In this document: positions 20,855 through 33,200 of the stretch, one piece after another
How the letters are laid out: every line of letters begins with the position of its first letter
How positions within the stretch are numbered: the first letter of the stretch is position 1
NCBI GenBank assembly: GCA_030760725.1
Contig: JASWHV010000012.1
Span: 81,914,968-81,978,967 of the forward strand
Source of the DNA: Neostapfia colusana
Taxonomy: Eukaryota; Streptophyta; Magnoliopsida; Poales; Poaceae
Direction: 5' to 3'
Length of the DNA: 64,000 bases
The notes under the pieces: model-generated
The model's input: only the letters and a program-made list of their open reading frames with translations
What the model was told of the DNA's origin: nothing
Database searches by the model: none
Position numbers and translations under genes: made by a program

Positions 20855-22852
20855 TGTGACACCCTCAATTCTGTGGAAAACCACGGAACCGAGAACTGAT
20901 GTATATGTGTGCCCAGGATGTTCATCACACATATACATATGTTCCACAAACTAAATTCAGAATATATATTACCATGAATAACAGGGTTTATTATAAAGTC
21001 TCATGAGTCTTGGACTCATGCTAGCAGCGGAAGTCTTTATTCTAACTAGTGCGGAGCAATCTAAGCAACAGCAGCGGCTCCATCTCTTCTCCATCCCCAC
21101 AGGCAAGGTTGAGGACAGATTACACGCCTAAGGCTCCACTTGGTCTTCATAGTAATCTTCTCCTGTAGCTGATGATGAAGTAATAATGTAAGTTTGAGTA
21201 TAATGATGTACTCAGCAAGTACGGGAAAATATGATATGTAGCTCACAACAAGGAAGGTATAAAAAGGCTTATTGCAGAAAGCAAAGTTATTTCTCAAAAC
21301 CACGATAAAAAACAATTTAGCTTAAAGTGAATGTAATCCCAACATGTATTAAAATACCAACATACCTCAGCAACTTAGCTTAAAGTGAATGTAATCCTAA
21401 CATGTATTAAAATATCAACATACCTCCATTATGTTTCATCACTTTCCATGTCTCAACCAGACATTAACCTTTCTGAACTTTGCTCACGAATACATTCTCG
21501 TATTTGCTACCATCTCACGAATATCATCCCGTATTCGCTACCATTTCATCTCATAAATAATTCCGTCTCACACTGAGACCAATCTCGTTGCCACGACTCA
21601 ACAGTCATGCAACCAATCTTATCACCCGGACTCAGCAGTCCCGAAAACCAAACCATAACAAAAAATATCCCAACTAATCATGTGGGTTGTCCAAGCGCTC
21701 GTGACCGTAAGCTCGTCTATCATGATAGTTTTAGACTCTGCAGAGTTTGTACCACTTTACCCACAACTTTGTGATTTCGTCACCCGTTGACGACTGCAGA
21801 ACCTCCATTATACCAGTACACAACCGTCAGTGTATGGTCAAGAAATCACAAAATAGCCTTTACAAAGGGGTTACTAGATGTATGGACTCACTAAAGTTTC
21901 ATCGGCAGGCTAGAATCTCCAATTCTCTCACCCACGGGCCCCCTCTTTGGCCATGCAGTTCCCAGGACAGTCCTCACTCGACTCCCATTCCCCACGCCTT
22001 CCACGGTCTATAACAATCTAGTAACTTACCTAATTATTCAGTTAAGCCGCACCCATACTTGGCCTTGTGGTGGCACTGTTATCCTGGCATGGCTCGCATT
22101 AACTGGTCCTTAGATCTATGACAAGTAACCACCATCTCATTCTACCTCATTCACAAACCCAGGCTTGCCTAGATCTCTCTCTGATCCATGTTCATTAACA
22201 ACATCAAGTTCTCATTATCATTACAAGTGTAGTTAGCTAGACACATCTATCTCGTCTCTCATAATCCCGTGTACTCAGCGAAGCATAAAAGTAAAAACCA
22301 TACCCAACTCATTAACTTTCCCGGTGACAAGGGTGGCTAACAAAACTAGTAAACTCCTATGAAAGGGTTCCCCATCATATTGACTCAAGCACTCACACCT
22401 TTCGCAACAAAACAGTTTTCCAAAATATAGGATCAATATGGTCAAGGGGCACTTGACTTGTTCTTGCGGTTTTGGTTGCTCTTGGATCTCGAAACCTTGT
22501 TGTTGCAGCTCATCGTAGACAGCTCCCTGAGCTTGTCCTTCTATACGCGATCACGCACATACAAGATTCATAGCAATCAATATCATGCACAAACTCTAAC
22601 CAAGATGCGATGATGCATGCTGATCCTATGGTGCAGTTTTTATTAGATATGTTCATACGTGTTCTTGCATGGCTTGCATGGCTTTTACGGTGAACAAAGG
22701 TATTCGGATCAAATGTGGATGTGGCGATAATCTCATTACAAGATCTAGATCACACCGATCAACACGTGATCTGTCCATGAAAAAGCTTCTGCTCGAAAGG
22801 AATCGAAGAACAGATATAAAGAAAACACGATGATGTCGTAAGGTGGTATTAG

Positions 22853-22864
22853 TGACCTACCTTA
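22853..22864 (-). other. Candidate splice donor in A LTR
   Basis: On the minus strand GTAAG/GTAGGTC, with the intron starting at 22860, lies about 215 nt downstream of the TATA box. The position relative to the promoter is close to that of F's donor. It would pair with the acceptor-like site at the gag ATG (28796). Confidence 0.4.
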
Positions 22865-23075
22865 CGTTCTTCTTGGCCTCGGGGTCCTTCTCCTAGCAAG
22901 ACAGATCATCGGGGCTCCTCCGGCGATGTCGGTCGTGATCCAAGCTCGTTGGCGGTCTCTTCCGACAGTTGTACTCCGGCGAAGAGGTTGACTCGGCGAG
23001 CTAGGGCTAGGGCTCTAAGTTGTCGGCTCAGGAGGTGGAAAAGAAGTTCGTGGTTGCGGCCAAAGGTTTTCAATT

Positions 23076-23084
23076 CTATTTATA
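23076..23084 (-). promoter_or_regulatory. TATA box of A LTR
   Basis: TATAAATAG on the minus strand (GGTTATAAATAGAA context) is a consensus plant TATA box. It lies about 200 bp downstream of the G-box repeat array. Confidence 0.75.
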
Positions 23085-23274
23085 ACCGGGAAGAGAAGAG
23101 TCCTAATCTGATCGGAATTCCAATAAGAGTCCTATTCAAATGGTTTTTGAATCTTAACAACTTATCTTAGATTGATTCGGTGCGGTAACATTGTGGAAAT
23201 CGTGTCGGTTTCCTCAGTACCGGGGATTCCCACGCGTACAGAAGAAAACCCCTTCAGAATCGCGTTACCTTCGC

Positions 23275-24110
23275 GGCGGTGAGCTCCGGAAGCTCCACGT
23301 GTCCTGCGGAAACCTGGGCTCCCTTTTCCGCAGAGACAAGCTCCGGTTGTGCCGCAGGTCAGGCGGGCGAGACCTCCCTCTTCCTCAGAGACGAGCTCCG
23401 CATGCGCCACGCGTCCTGGCGGGCGAGATCTCCCTCTCTCCAGAGACGAGCTCCGCGTGCGCCACGTGTCTAGTGGGTCGGGACCTCCCTCTCAACAGAG
23501 GCGAGCTCCGTGAATGCCACGTGTCAGTTCCGGACCTCCCCTCTCTTCGGAGGTGGCTCCGGGGGTACCATGTATCAATTCCAGACCTCCCCTCTCTTAG
23601 GAGGTGGCTCCGGATGTGCCATATGTCCTAACAGCGCCAGATTTTTTTCTGCTCAGATATGAGCTCCAAGGTCAACACGTGTCCATCAGTAACAAACCCC
23701 CCGGAGATGAGCTCCGGAGGTGACACGCGTCCATCAGCGTCAGACCTCCCGGAGGTAAGCTCCGGAGGTGACACGTGACCGATAGTGTCGGACCTCCCGG
23801 AGGTGAGCTCCGAGAGCGACAAGTGTCTAGTGGGGCCGGACCTCTCGGAGGTGAGCTCCGAGAGCGACACGTGTCCTGTGCGGCTGGTCCTCTCTTTTCC
23901 GTGGTGACTAGCTCCGCAGCCGACACGTGTCCTGCGGGACTGACCTTGCTCCTTCCGCAGAGGATAGCTCCGGGTGCAACACGTGTCCCATGGGGTCATA
24001 CCTCTCCCCCTTTTGCGGGGATGAGCCTTGAGCCTGCCACATAGCCAGTTTAGCGGCGGACCTCCCCCCCTTTGCGGAGATGAGCTCCGAACGCGCCACG
24101 TGGCCAGCGA
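23275..24110 (-). repeat. G-box palindromic repeat array in A LTR promoter
   Basis: About 15-16 degenerate units of 50-68 bp, written on the + strand as GACCTCCC...GGAGnTGAGCTCCG...CCACGTGTCC. About nine units keep an intact CACGTG core; others show CACGCG, CATGTA, CATATG or CACATA, changes expected partly from CpG decay. CACGTG is the core of plant G-box/ABRE sites bound by bZIP and bHLH factors. The location upstream of the TATA box suggests enhancer function, which is inferred. Confidence 0.8.
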
Positions 24111-24260
24111 GCCGTGGGAGTTATCTTTGGTGCTCTCTGTGAACTGGAATTTGATCTTTTTGGCTATCTTTTTGATATTTTCTCTGTTTCTATTTATTTT
24201 AAAAATGTTTTTCTACATGTAACATGAATACATGCAGAATCCGAAAATGAGGGTGTCACA

Positions 24261-24281
24261 AATCTACCCCCTTAAATTGAA
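24261..24281 (-). other. Polypurine tract of A
   Basis: On the minus strand CAATTTAAGGGGGTAGATTT abuts the 3' LTR and resembles the PPT of F (AAGGGGGGTAGAG). Confidence 0.85.
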
Positions 24282-25594
24282 TCTCGCCCTCGAGATTCGT
24301 TAGTAGAGAATAGATGAGGGAATTCTGCCTTGATATCTTCCTCACGCTCCCATGTAGCTTCGGCTTCCGTGTGATGGCTCCATTGCACCTTGCACCAACG
24401 GATCACTTTGTTCCTTGTGGATCTTTCCTTTACGTCCAAAATTCGGACAGGATGCTCTGCATAGGTCAGATCCTCTTGAAGTTCTATCTCTTCCATTGGT
24501 ACTTGCCCTTCCGGCACTCTCAAGCACTTATTGAGCTGGAATACATGAAACACGTCATATACGTCAGAGTGGTGCGTTGGGAGCTCTAATTGATAGGCTA
24601 CTTCCCCTCACTTGTCCAAAATTTTGAAGGGTCCGATGTAGCGAGGTGCTAACTTGCCTTTGACGTTAAAACGTCATTGGCCATGGATAGGCGATACGTT
24701 AAGGTATACGAAGTCTCCTATTTTGAAAGTTAACTTTTTTCACCTATTGCCGCATATCCCTTTTGGCGTGACTGAGCAGCCTTCAAGTTCTCCCGTATTG
24801 TTTGTACTTGCTTCTCAGCCTCTTATAGCAATTCGGGTCCAAACACTTGATTCTCTCCGGTCTCGTTCCAAAACAGCGGCGTTCTACACCGTCTACCGTA
24901 CAATGCTTCGAAAGGCGACATCTTCAATCTAGCTTGGTAGCTGTTGTTATAGGAGAATTCAGCGTATGGTAAACTCCTAACCCAACTACGCGCATGTTTC
25001 AAGGCGCAAGCTATCAACATGTCCTCCAAAATTTGGTTTGTCCTTTCGGTTTTGACCATCGGTTTGTGTGTGGTAGGCGGAGCTAAAATCCCGTCGTGTA
25101 CCCATAGCTTTCTGCAGCTTCCTCCATAATCTAGAGGTAAACTGAGAACCCCGATCTGAGACTATCCTCTTCGAGACTCCATGGCGGCACACGATTTGCT
25201 CCATGTACCGCTCGGCTAGTTGTGCAATATGGTACACGGTCTTAACAGGAAGAAAATGAGCTGTTTTCATCAATCGGTCCACGATAACCCAGATTGAGTC
25301 ATAACCCGATCGAGTACGTGGCAATTCGATGATGAAATCCATACTGATATCTTCCTGTTTCCACTTGGGTACCTTTAAGGGCTGCAACAGTCCAGCGGGT
25401 TTTTGATGTTCGGCCTTCACCCGTTGGCAGGTGTCGTATAGGACAACATATTCGGCTATGTCCCTTTCCGTACCATCCCACCAGTAATAAGTCTTCAGGT
25501 CCTTGTACATCTTGGTACTTCCGGGATGTATGGAATAAAGTGAGTCATATGCCTCTTTTAATAGCGTGTTGCGGATGTGCTTCATGTTAGACAC
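24272..25594 (-). pseudogene. Element A integrase and chromodomain (frameshifted)
   Basis: Segments in several frames together cover the integrase. The segment 24986-25594 has the zinc domain (HPGSTKMYKDLK, YDTCQRVKAEHQKP), then SMDFIIELP and VSDRGSQFTSR with the first two catalytic aspartates. Near 25050 the frame shifts just before the catalytic glutamate, which reappears in 24823-25059 (KTERTNQILEDML). The C-terminal segment 24272-24553 holds HVFQLNKCLRVP and a chromodomain (VQWSHHTEAEATWEREEDI, then FPHLF). Several stops lie between. The gene is inactive, but its order and motifs match element F closely. Confidence 0.88.
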
Positions 25595-25660
25595 ACAAAT
25601 CTTTTTTCCTAGCCAAAGTGTACCCTTTTCATCTTCCTTGAAGTCCTTCTCTATTTCTTG

Positions 25661-26271
25661 TCAGATTCTTATCTTGATCTCCTTGATCTCCTCATCCGTA
25701 GCTTGGTCGTCTCTTATCTCTTGTTCCAATGAAGATTGGAGTTCCATCACTTCCATCTCGTTCAAGAATCTGAGATGTAACCGTTCGAACTCCTTTCGTA
25801 GCTCGGGTGGTAGCTTCCGAACCGTAAGTTGATGACATGCTCCATTTCGGCTCAATGCATCGGCTACTACATTGGCCTTTCTAGGGTGATAGTTGATTCC
25901 AACATCATAATCCTTGATGAGCTCCAACCATCGACGATGCCTCAAATTCAAATCCGTTTGAGTGAATATGTACTTGAGGCTCTTATGATCCATATAGATC
26001 TCACATCTTTGACCAAGGATATAATATCTCCAAATCTTCAATGCATGCACCACGGCTGCTAGCTCTAAGTCTGTGTGGGGTAATTGAGCTCGTGTTTCTT
26101 GAGTTGTCTCGACGCATAGGCTACCACTTGTCCTTCTTGCATGAGCACACATCCAAGCCCTTGTTTGGATGCGTCACAATATATGTCAAAGCTTTTGCTC
26201 ACGTCCGGTAATACCAAAACCGGCGCTGTGGTTAGCCTTTTCTTGAGCTCCTCAAAGCTTTCTTGGCACAC
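25661..26271 (-). pseudogene. Element A RNase H (frameshifted)
   Basis: Two overlapping frames share the RNase H domain. The segment 26065-26271 has the opening FDIYCDASKQGLGCVLMQEG and ends at HELNYPTQT. The segment 25661-26152 resumes with HTDLELAAVVHALKIWRYYILG, MDHKSLKYIFTQ and NVVADALSR, then the linker to the integrase. One small indel near 26090 explains the shift. RNase H would remove RNA from the RNA:DNA hybrid during reverse transcription. Confidence 0.85.
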
Positions 26272-26400
26272 TGGTGTCCATTGGAAGGCTTTTCACTTTG
26301 TTAGCAACTCCGTCATAGGCTTTGCTATCTTAGAGAAGTCCTTGATAAACTTTCGATAGTATCCAGCCATCCCAAGAAAACTCTAAATATCCCTCACGTT

Positions 26401-27789
26401 TTAGGGTTGGTTCCACTTTAGAACATCTCCCACTTTTCCTGGATCAACCGATACTCTTTCCTCGGAGATGATGTGACCTAGGAACGATATCTCCTTTAGC
26501 CAAAATTGACATTTGCTGAACTTGGCATACAGCTGATGCTCTCGCAGCTTCTGTAATGTCAATCTCAAGTGTTCTTCATGTTCCTCCTCACCTTTCGAAT
26601 ACACCATGATATCGTTAATGAAAACCACGATGAACTTATCCAAGTACTCCATGAAAACCTTGTTCATGAGGTACATGAAGTATGCAGGTGCATTCGTTAA
26701 TCCAAAAGACATCACGGTATATTCATACGAACCATACCGTGTTCGAAATGCAGTCTTAGGTATATCGGAGGGCTTAATCTTCAGCTGGAAATATCCCGAC
26801 CGAAGATCAATCTTGGAGAAGACTCGGGCTCCCTTCATTTGGTCAAACAGGTCCTCTATACGAGGCAGAGGGTACTTGTTCTTGATTGTCACCTCATTGA
26901 GAGACCTATAGTCCACGCACATCCTTTGGGTTCCATCCTTCTTGTCCATAAAGAGCACGGGGGCTCCCCATGGTGACGAGCTTGGACGTATGAAACCCTT
27001 CTCTTGCTGCTCCTGGGTTTGCTTCTTGAGCTCCACTAGTTCATTGACGGGCATCCTATATGGTCTATTTGCTATAGGTGCAGTTCCGGGTACTAGGTCA
27101 ATGAAAAACTCGATATCCCGGTCAGGTGGCATACCAGGAAGTTCTTCTGGGAACACGTCCGAAAACTCTTGAACCACCGGAATGCTGTCCAGGGTTGCTT
27201 CTTCAACGTGGTTCAACGTGGCCTTCTCGGTTGACGGTTGGGCTGACTCAAACTCGATACAGGTACCGTGCTCGTTGGTCAACTGCACGCTCCTTTCAGC
27301 ACATTGAATTGCCCCGTTGTGCTTACTTAGCCAATCCATTCCGAGTATTATGTCGAGCCCATGGGAATCCAAGACAATGAGGTTGGCAAGGAAGTCTACC
27401 CCCCTTATTTTAAGGTTTACTTTTGTACATACTATATTAGTCCATATCTCTCCATCGGGAGAATTAACCAACATAGTATAGCTCAAGTGTGATATGGGTA
27501 GATTATACTTGGCAACATACTTGGATGATATGAAGGAATGTGATGCTCCAGAATCAAATAAGATGGTGGCTGGATTGGAGTTGGCAAAGAACATACCAAT
27601 CACGATGTACTCAGCCTGTTGTGCTTCCTCAGCAGAGACATGATTCATGTTGCCGCGAGCGTAGTTCTGCTGTCCACGGTTGCCTTGGTTGGCTCCTCCG
27701 TTCAGCCGTGGGTTTGGCTTAGGGACGTTGCCTTGCTGTCCAGGACCTCTCCTCGGGCACTGGCTCGCAAAGTGTCCCGTTCCCCGCAT
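26401..27789 (-). pseudogene. Element A protease and reverse transcriptase, altered RT active site
   Basis: A 462-residue open segment. It starts inside the Gag zinc knuckle (GTGHFASQCPRR), continues with the protease (ILFDSGASHSFIS; DSG intact; ILGMDWLSKH) and the RT through KDGTQRMCVDYRSLNEV, DLRSGYFQLKI and FGLTNAPAYFM. The catalytic box reads FINDIM where active elements have FIDD, so one of the two metal-binding aspartates is Asn (about 26612-26623). A stop at the 3' end (about 26401) interrupts the RT thumb region. This is a dead copy despite its long open frame. Confidence 0.9.
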
Positions 27790-28795
27790 GAAAAATATGC
27801 CCTGTTGCCCACAGCAGCAGGTACGTTGGAGCGGGGGTTTTGAACAGGAGCACCCACGTTGGGACGGGGCGCAGGAGGCAAAGGCACACGAGGTGCTTGT
27901 GCAACGGGTCGTTGCTGTGGTGGCTGATTAGGGCGGTATGCAGGAGCGGGTGATCCGTACTGCGGTGCAGCTGAGGGCATGTACCGGGGGCGTACGTTGC
28001 TCACTTGTGGTTGGTACGACATCTTTCTTTTGCCCTCTCACTCGATCTCTCGGATCTTGCTTTCAACCACTATAGCCTTGTCAACCAACTTCTGGAAGCT
28101 CGCGTAGTCATTGTTGAGGAGCTGAACCTGGATCTCATTGTTCAACCCTCTCATGAACAGGTACTGCTGCCGTTGGTCTGAGTTGACATCTTCGGGGGCA
28201 TATCATGAAAGCTGCGTGAACTTGTTGAGGTACTCATTCACGCTCTTCTGTCCTTAGCGGAGACCCTTAAACTCCTGCCTTTTGAGCATCATTACACCAG
28301 CAGGGATGTAATGAGATCGGAAACTCTCCTTGAACTCAGTCCAAGTGATCGTCTCTGGGTCGACGTGAGCGTTATAAAGGGCATCCCACCAGTCAGCGGC
28401 AGCTCCCATGAGTTGGTGCACGCAAAGAGAACCTTCTCTCTGTCGTTGCACTGAACTATGGCAAGCTTCTTTTCCATGGACTTCAACCAGTCTTCGGTCT
28501 CCATGGGGTCATTAGCTTGTGAGAAAGTAGGTGGTCGAGTCCTCATGAACTCTCCCAGCCTGTTATGAGCCGGCGGTGGTAGCGGTGGTGGCGGTGGTGC
28601 CAAAACAGGGTTGTTGTTATTGGCCTGCAGCTGACCCAAAGTTTGGATCATGGTCTGCATGAGCTGATTCTGCATGGTCACCAACCATTTCAGGTTGTTT
28701 TCACCAGCTCCGGGGTTAACAAGAACTTTGTCGTGGCCATCCTCTTGGTTGCCACGGACGTTCCTTCGTTGGCAGCCGACGTTTCCTCTCACCAT
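27702..28795 (-). pseudogene. Element A gag, first copy (frameshifted)
   Basis: The ATG at 28795 starts MVRGNVGCQRRNVRG, with a proline stretch PPPPLPPP and RLGEFMRTRPPTFSQANDPME typical of Tekay Gag. The capsid continues after frame changes in 28254-28451 (AADWWDALYNAHVDPETITWTEFK) and the C-terminal part in 27702-28022 (proline/glutamine-rich, then a broken zinc knuckle YFSCGERD). The ATG directly follows a strong acceptor-like site (CTAAC at 28828-28824, a long pyrimidine tract and TAG). This is the copy joined to pol. A second partial copy lies at 29285-30132. Confidence 0.85.
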
Positions 28796-28864
28796 CTATT
28801 AGAGAGAATGGAATAGAATAGAAGTTAGAAGGATCCCACTAACTATATGCATCAAGGTGGATTG

Positions 28865-28927
<63 letters not shown>

Positions 28928-29284
28928 CCCATATGAGGATGTGAACAAGTGCCGAGGCATCTCACACCTCTTTCTACTTATGTGTTGATATGGACAATGC
29001 TTGAGACGTCCCACAACTCACACTAAGCACACAAGCACAAGCAATCATCATAAAGGCTCACACAACTCATATTCAAGGCTTTTTCGATGGGAGTCCTATG
29101 GGGTTTAGGGTGATATCAATCTGTGACTTCACCCTGTGTCAAAGTGATTTGGGGTGATACCAATTTGTGATCCGGCTATGGCTTCTCCTAGACTTGCATC
29201 CTATGTCAAGATAGTTTCAATGCCAATCTATGCATCCTAGGCTTGCATCCTATGGTCAGTGTGGCTTTTAATACCAATCTGTTA
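28796..29284 (-). other. Element A leader, first copy, with (TA)n tract
   Basis: This is a non-coding leader copy. A pure TA repeat of about 60 bp occupies 28865-28924. The stretch 29090-29284 contains several ATACCAATCTGTGA-like motifs that resemble the PBS/LTR junction of A. At 29284/29285 the leader joins abruptly to a second gag copy, at the point CTGTTAC/TGTGGTGCAGC, which marks a duplication junction. Confidence 0.75.
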
Positions 29285-30132
29285 CTGTGGTGCAGCTGGG
29301 GGTATGTACCGAGGTCGTACGTTGCTCCCTTGTGGCTGATACGGCATCCTTCTTTTGCCCTCTCGCTCGATCTCTCAGATCTTGGTTTCAACCACGATAG
29401 CCTTATCAACCAGCTTCTGGAAGCTCGCGTAGTCATTGTTGAGGAGCTGAACCTGGATCTCATTGTTCAACCCTCTCATGAACAGGTACTACTTCCGTTG
29501 GTCCGAGTTGACATCTTCAGGGGCATACCAGGACAGTTGTTTGTGAACTTGTTGAGGTACTCATTCACACTTTTCTGTCCTTGGCGGAGACCTTCGAACT
29601 CTTGTCTCTTAAGCATCATTACACCAGCAGGGATGTAATGAGATCGGAAACTCTCCTTGAACTCAGTCCAAGTGATCGTCTCCGGGTCGACATGAGCATT
29701 GCAAAGGGCATCCCACCAGTCGGCGGCAGCTCCCATAAGTTGGTACGACGCAAAGAGAACTTTCTCTCTGTCGTTGCACTGAACTATGGCAAGCTTCTTC
29801 TCCATGGAATTCAACCAATCGTCGGCCTCCATGGGGTCATTAGCTTGAGCAAAGGTAGGTGGTCGAGTCCTCATGAACTCTCCCAGCCTGTTATGAGCCG
29901 GCGTTGGTGGCGGTGGTGGTGGCGGTGGTGCCGGAACAGGGTTGTTGTTGTTGGCCTGCAGTTGACCCAAAGTTTAGATCATGGTCTGCATAAGCTGATT
30001 CTGCATGACCATCAACCGTTCCAGGTTGTTTTCACCAGCTCTGGGGTTAATGGGAACTTCATCGTGGTCATCCTATTGGTTGCCACGGACGTTCCTTCCT
30101 TGGCGGACGGCGTTTCCTCTCACCGTCTGTGA
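29285..30132 (-). pseudogene. Element A gag, second partial copy (duplicated)
   Basis: This repeats the N-terminal two thirds of gag (compare 27959-28798) with clear divergence. The best open segment, 29476-29970, carries NRLGEFMRTRPPTFAQANDPME, ADDWLNSMEKK and AADWWDALCNAHVDPETITW. The start codon position reads ACG (about 30122-30124) where copy 1 has ATG, so this copy lacks the gag start. The upstream acceptor-like context is still recognisable (CTCTCACAG). The copy cannot encode a separate Gag and arose by tandem duplication of leader plus gag. Confidence 0.82.
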
Positions 30133-30206
30133 GAGCGAACGAAATAGAATAGAGGTTAGAAGGTTAGATAGATCCCTCCTTATCTATATGCATCAAGGTG
30201 GATCGG

Positions 30207-30211
30207 ACTGT
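30207..30211. repeat. Target-site duplication of B, left copy (ACTGT)
   Basis: ACTGT before B's first base is repeated at 44953-44957 after its last base, a perfect 5-bp duplication. Confidence 0.97.
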
Positions 30212-33200
30212 TGTGAGGGCCCGTCGTCCCGGTTCACGGAGACGGGGCACCTCGCCCGGGAATCGCATTGGGTGGTGCTGTGCGATGCGGCACCCAACAA
30301 CACACATAAGAAAGCATCATATTACATAAATCAAGCGGAAGCTTACAAAGGGTATATTTTTTTCAAATACTTCTCAAAATATTCTACAGCGGAAGACTAT
30401 TACAACTCACGTCTCATACCTATGCTAAGCAACAGAGAAGGTGTCCAGCCCGCAGACCCTTCTCGCTAGCAACACTATCACAGTAGCAGTTGCAGGGGTT
30501 GCCATGAGTTCACCACTTGGAGAGCTCCGAGTCTCATCGGACACCCGTACGTATCAGCGTACAGTTATTACCTGCAAAACAACTTATGCAGTATCTGTGA
30601 GCACGAAGCTCAGCAAGACTTAACCGTCTCCCTAGTCATGAAACTCTACATGCTGAAAATAGAGGGCTGAATGTAACAGTTTACACAAACGATGCTCTTG
30701 AGCTAAAGGAGAGTTCTTACTTCCAGTTTTAAACAACTTTTATAGCCCTTGCGCAATTTACATCGAGACTCCACAATCAAACAAGAAATGCTTTATCTCG
30801 ATGTCGCTTGCCCGAGGTGAAAGTAACTTTAGTGAGCTACCCTAGACTCATACGGACCTTGCACCATCAACGTCGAGACTCCACAATCAAACAGAAACGC
30901 TTTGCCTCGACACTACTAGCCCAAGGTGGAAATTAAATTTAGTGAAGTGTTGATCGTTCCTCATCTCCATTATGAGGATTACTCACGAAGCATTATTAAA
31001 TTTTCCCAGTTTATTACTACGTCACGACTCAGTGTACAAGTATGCTCACTACCGCGAGCGACCGTGATTGCAATCAAAAACACCCGGCTGACACGATACG
31101 TACGCCCGTACTTGACGTTGCACACAGCAACCGTCACTAACGTCGTACGTGGCAACCTTTCACACGACACTCAAATGTCGAACCGGTCCCACCGACTGGG
31201 ATTAAGACTCTCTACGGCAAACCCTCGTAGAGTCGACTTCTCTATCCTTTCAGCATCGGCATCAGACGGTGAGGTATGCCTCAACACCCAGGTTAACATG
31301 TTACATCGATTTCCTGGATCCTATATTGCTAGTATGCATACGGTACACATCTCAAACTTGTCCAGTGGGGCCTCACACGAGAACGGGACTTAATCGACTC
31401 AAACATAGACTAGATTCACAGGACCACGTCCTTGATCCTTCCATCCACTGCCCGGTCTCCATTCCCAACTACGAGGATCAATTCCCATGTCTTCCGATTG
31501 ATCCCCCTTAACCCCGTTTCACGAGTAGGAAACTGCCCACTCGAGTTTTGCTTCTTTTAATCCACTTTTGTTAATTTGAGATCAGCAGTTATAAGCAATT
31601 CATAAACTACTCTACATTATACTCTCGGGTTTTCGGGGTCATGCGTTTGGGGTGTCATACCACCTAGACTTAATGCAATAAATAAAATGCTGGACGTATA
31701 AAGTGAATACAAATAAAAACTTGTAAGTTTTGATGCAAACTGGGGCTTGCCTTTGTTTTGTAGGGAACTAATATATATAACTCAGTTAGTGAAGACCACT
31801 TGGCTTGATCTCTTGCCTCCTTCCTTTGATCTCTACTCCGATGACTTCAAGTTCTTCAAGTAGATGCTACACATAATGAATATGCACATATGTTTTAGTT
31901 ATAAAGCTTTTGCTAACAAGTTCTAAATACAAGTTTAAAACTAGAACTCTGTTTAAGAATTCAAAATGACACTGGTCCTAGTGGTTTAGGTTTGGGTCTA
32001 AGCAACATGATTAAGTGCTAAGTATTTTCTCCCTCTTCTATATTGATCACCTTAAAAGGTTAAACAGAACAGGGGTGATCCAGAGCTTCAATGGAGCTGA
32101 GAATTTTCATGTGAGTTTCTTGTCACAAGAAAGTCCTCTGGACCAAAAATTAGCACTTTTCATTGAGTGGTTTGTTCAGAACAATTTTCCAAGCACTTAA
32201 GCAAGGAAGAATTAATTCTGAGATACACCCATGTTCATGCCAAACTTAGTGAACTACAATTTCAATTATAGTTCATAGAGCTTGCATGAATTTTCCTAAG
32301 ATTTTTTGAGCTAGGATTTGCCCAGAACTGAATTTCCAAATTTTGGAAATTCTCTGGAAATGTTTCTGTATTTAAGTGAACACAGCAACTTTAAATCTGT
32401 ATTGCCCTGATCAAATCAACCCCAAATGAGCTGATATTTTTACAGTAGTTCACTAAAATTCTAAAGAATATTCTGGCAAAATTTAAGGGTTTTTGGATGA
32501 ATCAAATTCCCTCAAGAATTCTTTTACTGAAAAGCCTTAAAGAATTATCCAGAATTAAATAATGAGTTTCATACAAATTTTGGGTTTCATATTTGGATAG
32601 TACTCCATTAGATAAATCCAACAAAATTTGTTTCAAAATTTTTGGATTCTCCTACACAAAGTTGTGGCCCTCCAAAGTTTAAACTAGAAACTGAAATCCC
32701 CAAAATGTTTAAACGCCTGCCAGTGGGTCCCACCCGGCAGGCCTTCTCCTTCCTCGCGCCAAACAGGGGCCGCGGCGGCGCCCCCCGGCGAGCGTCGCCG
32801 GAATAGCTTTCCCGGCCATCTTCTGACCTCAGACTCGCCGCCCCACCCTAACTCGCGACGCTGAACTCTGCTCGGGTGTCGCCGGCGGCCGTAGACCACC
32901 AGAATAGGGTGCCCGACGGTGGCAGCGGCTGATAGGGTTCTGACGTGGTCGGGAATGTGCTACACCACATCAAAACGGTCGGGGAAGGAACGAAGAACAC
33001 CGTGGGAGCTCGAGGGTGTCGAAAATTGCCGCCAAACCCCGTGAAAAGGTCGGCAACATGGAGCTCCACGGTGACCCGGGCTGTTTTTCCATGGCGGCCC
33101 AAAAAACAGCAAGAACCCGGTCATTTCTGGACCATATAACTCGATTCTTGGTCGAGGAGGACCGCTAGGAGTTGAGGAAGGTGTGTGCAAGCTCGCCTGA

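Larger units (their letters stand above)
20855..24260 (-). repeat. Element A 3' LTR
   Basis: A 3,406-bp LTR. Its ends form a perfect 12-bp inverted repeat (TGTGACACCCTC at 20855 and GAGGGTGTCACA ending at 24260). On the minus strand it carries a G-box repeat array (about 24110-23275), a TATA box at 23084-23076, a donor-like AAG/GTAGGT at 22860 and the hairpin module near 21750-21710. The end of the LTR matches 1-1065 and 45621-45780. No coding gene is seen; ORFs over the repeat array are periodic artefacts. Confidence 0.94.

Noticed and set aside
28799..29014. ORF with a long YIYI stretch
   Set aside because: It is translation of the (TA)n tract in A's leader.
30926..31393. A 155-codon plus-strand ORF in the B 3' LTR, also open (163 codons) at 41433-41924 in the 5' LTR
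   Set aside because: The two are LTR copies by descent, they differ at many amino acids with no sign of constraint, the ORF is antisense to the element and no motif is recognisable.
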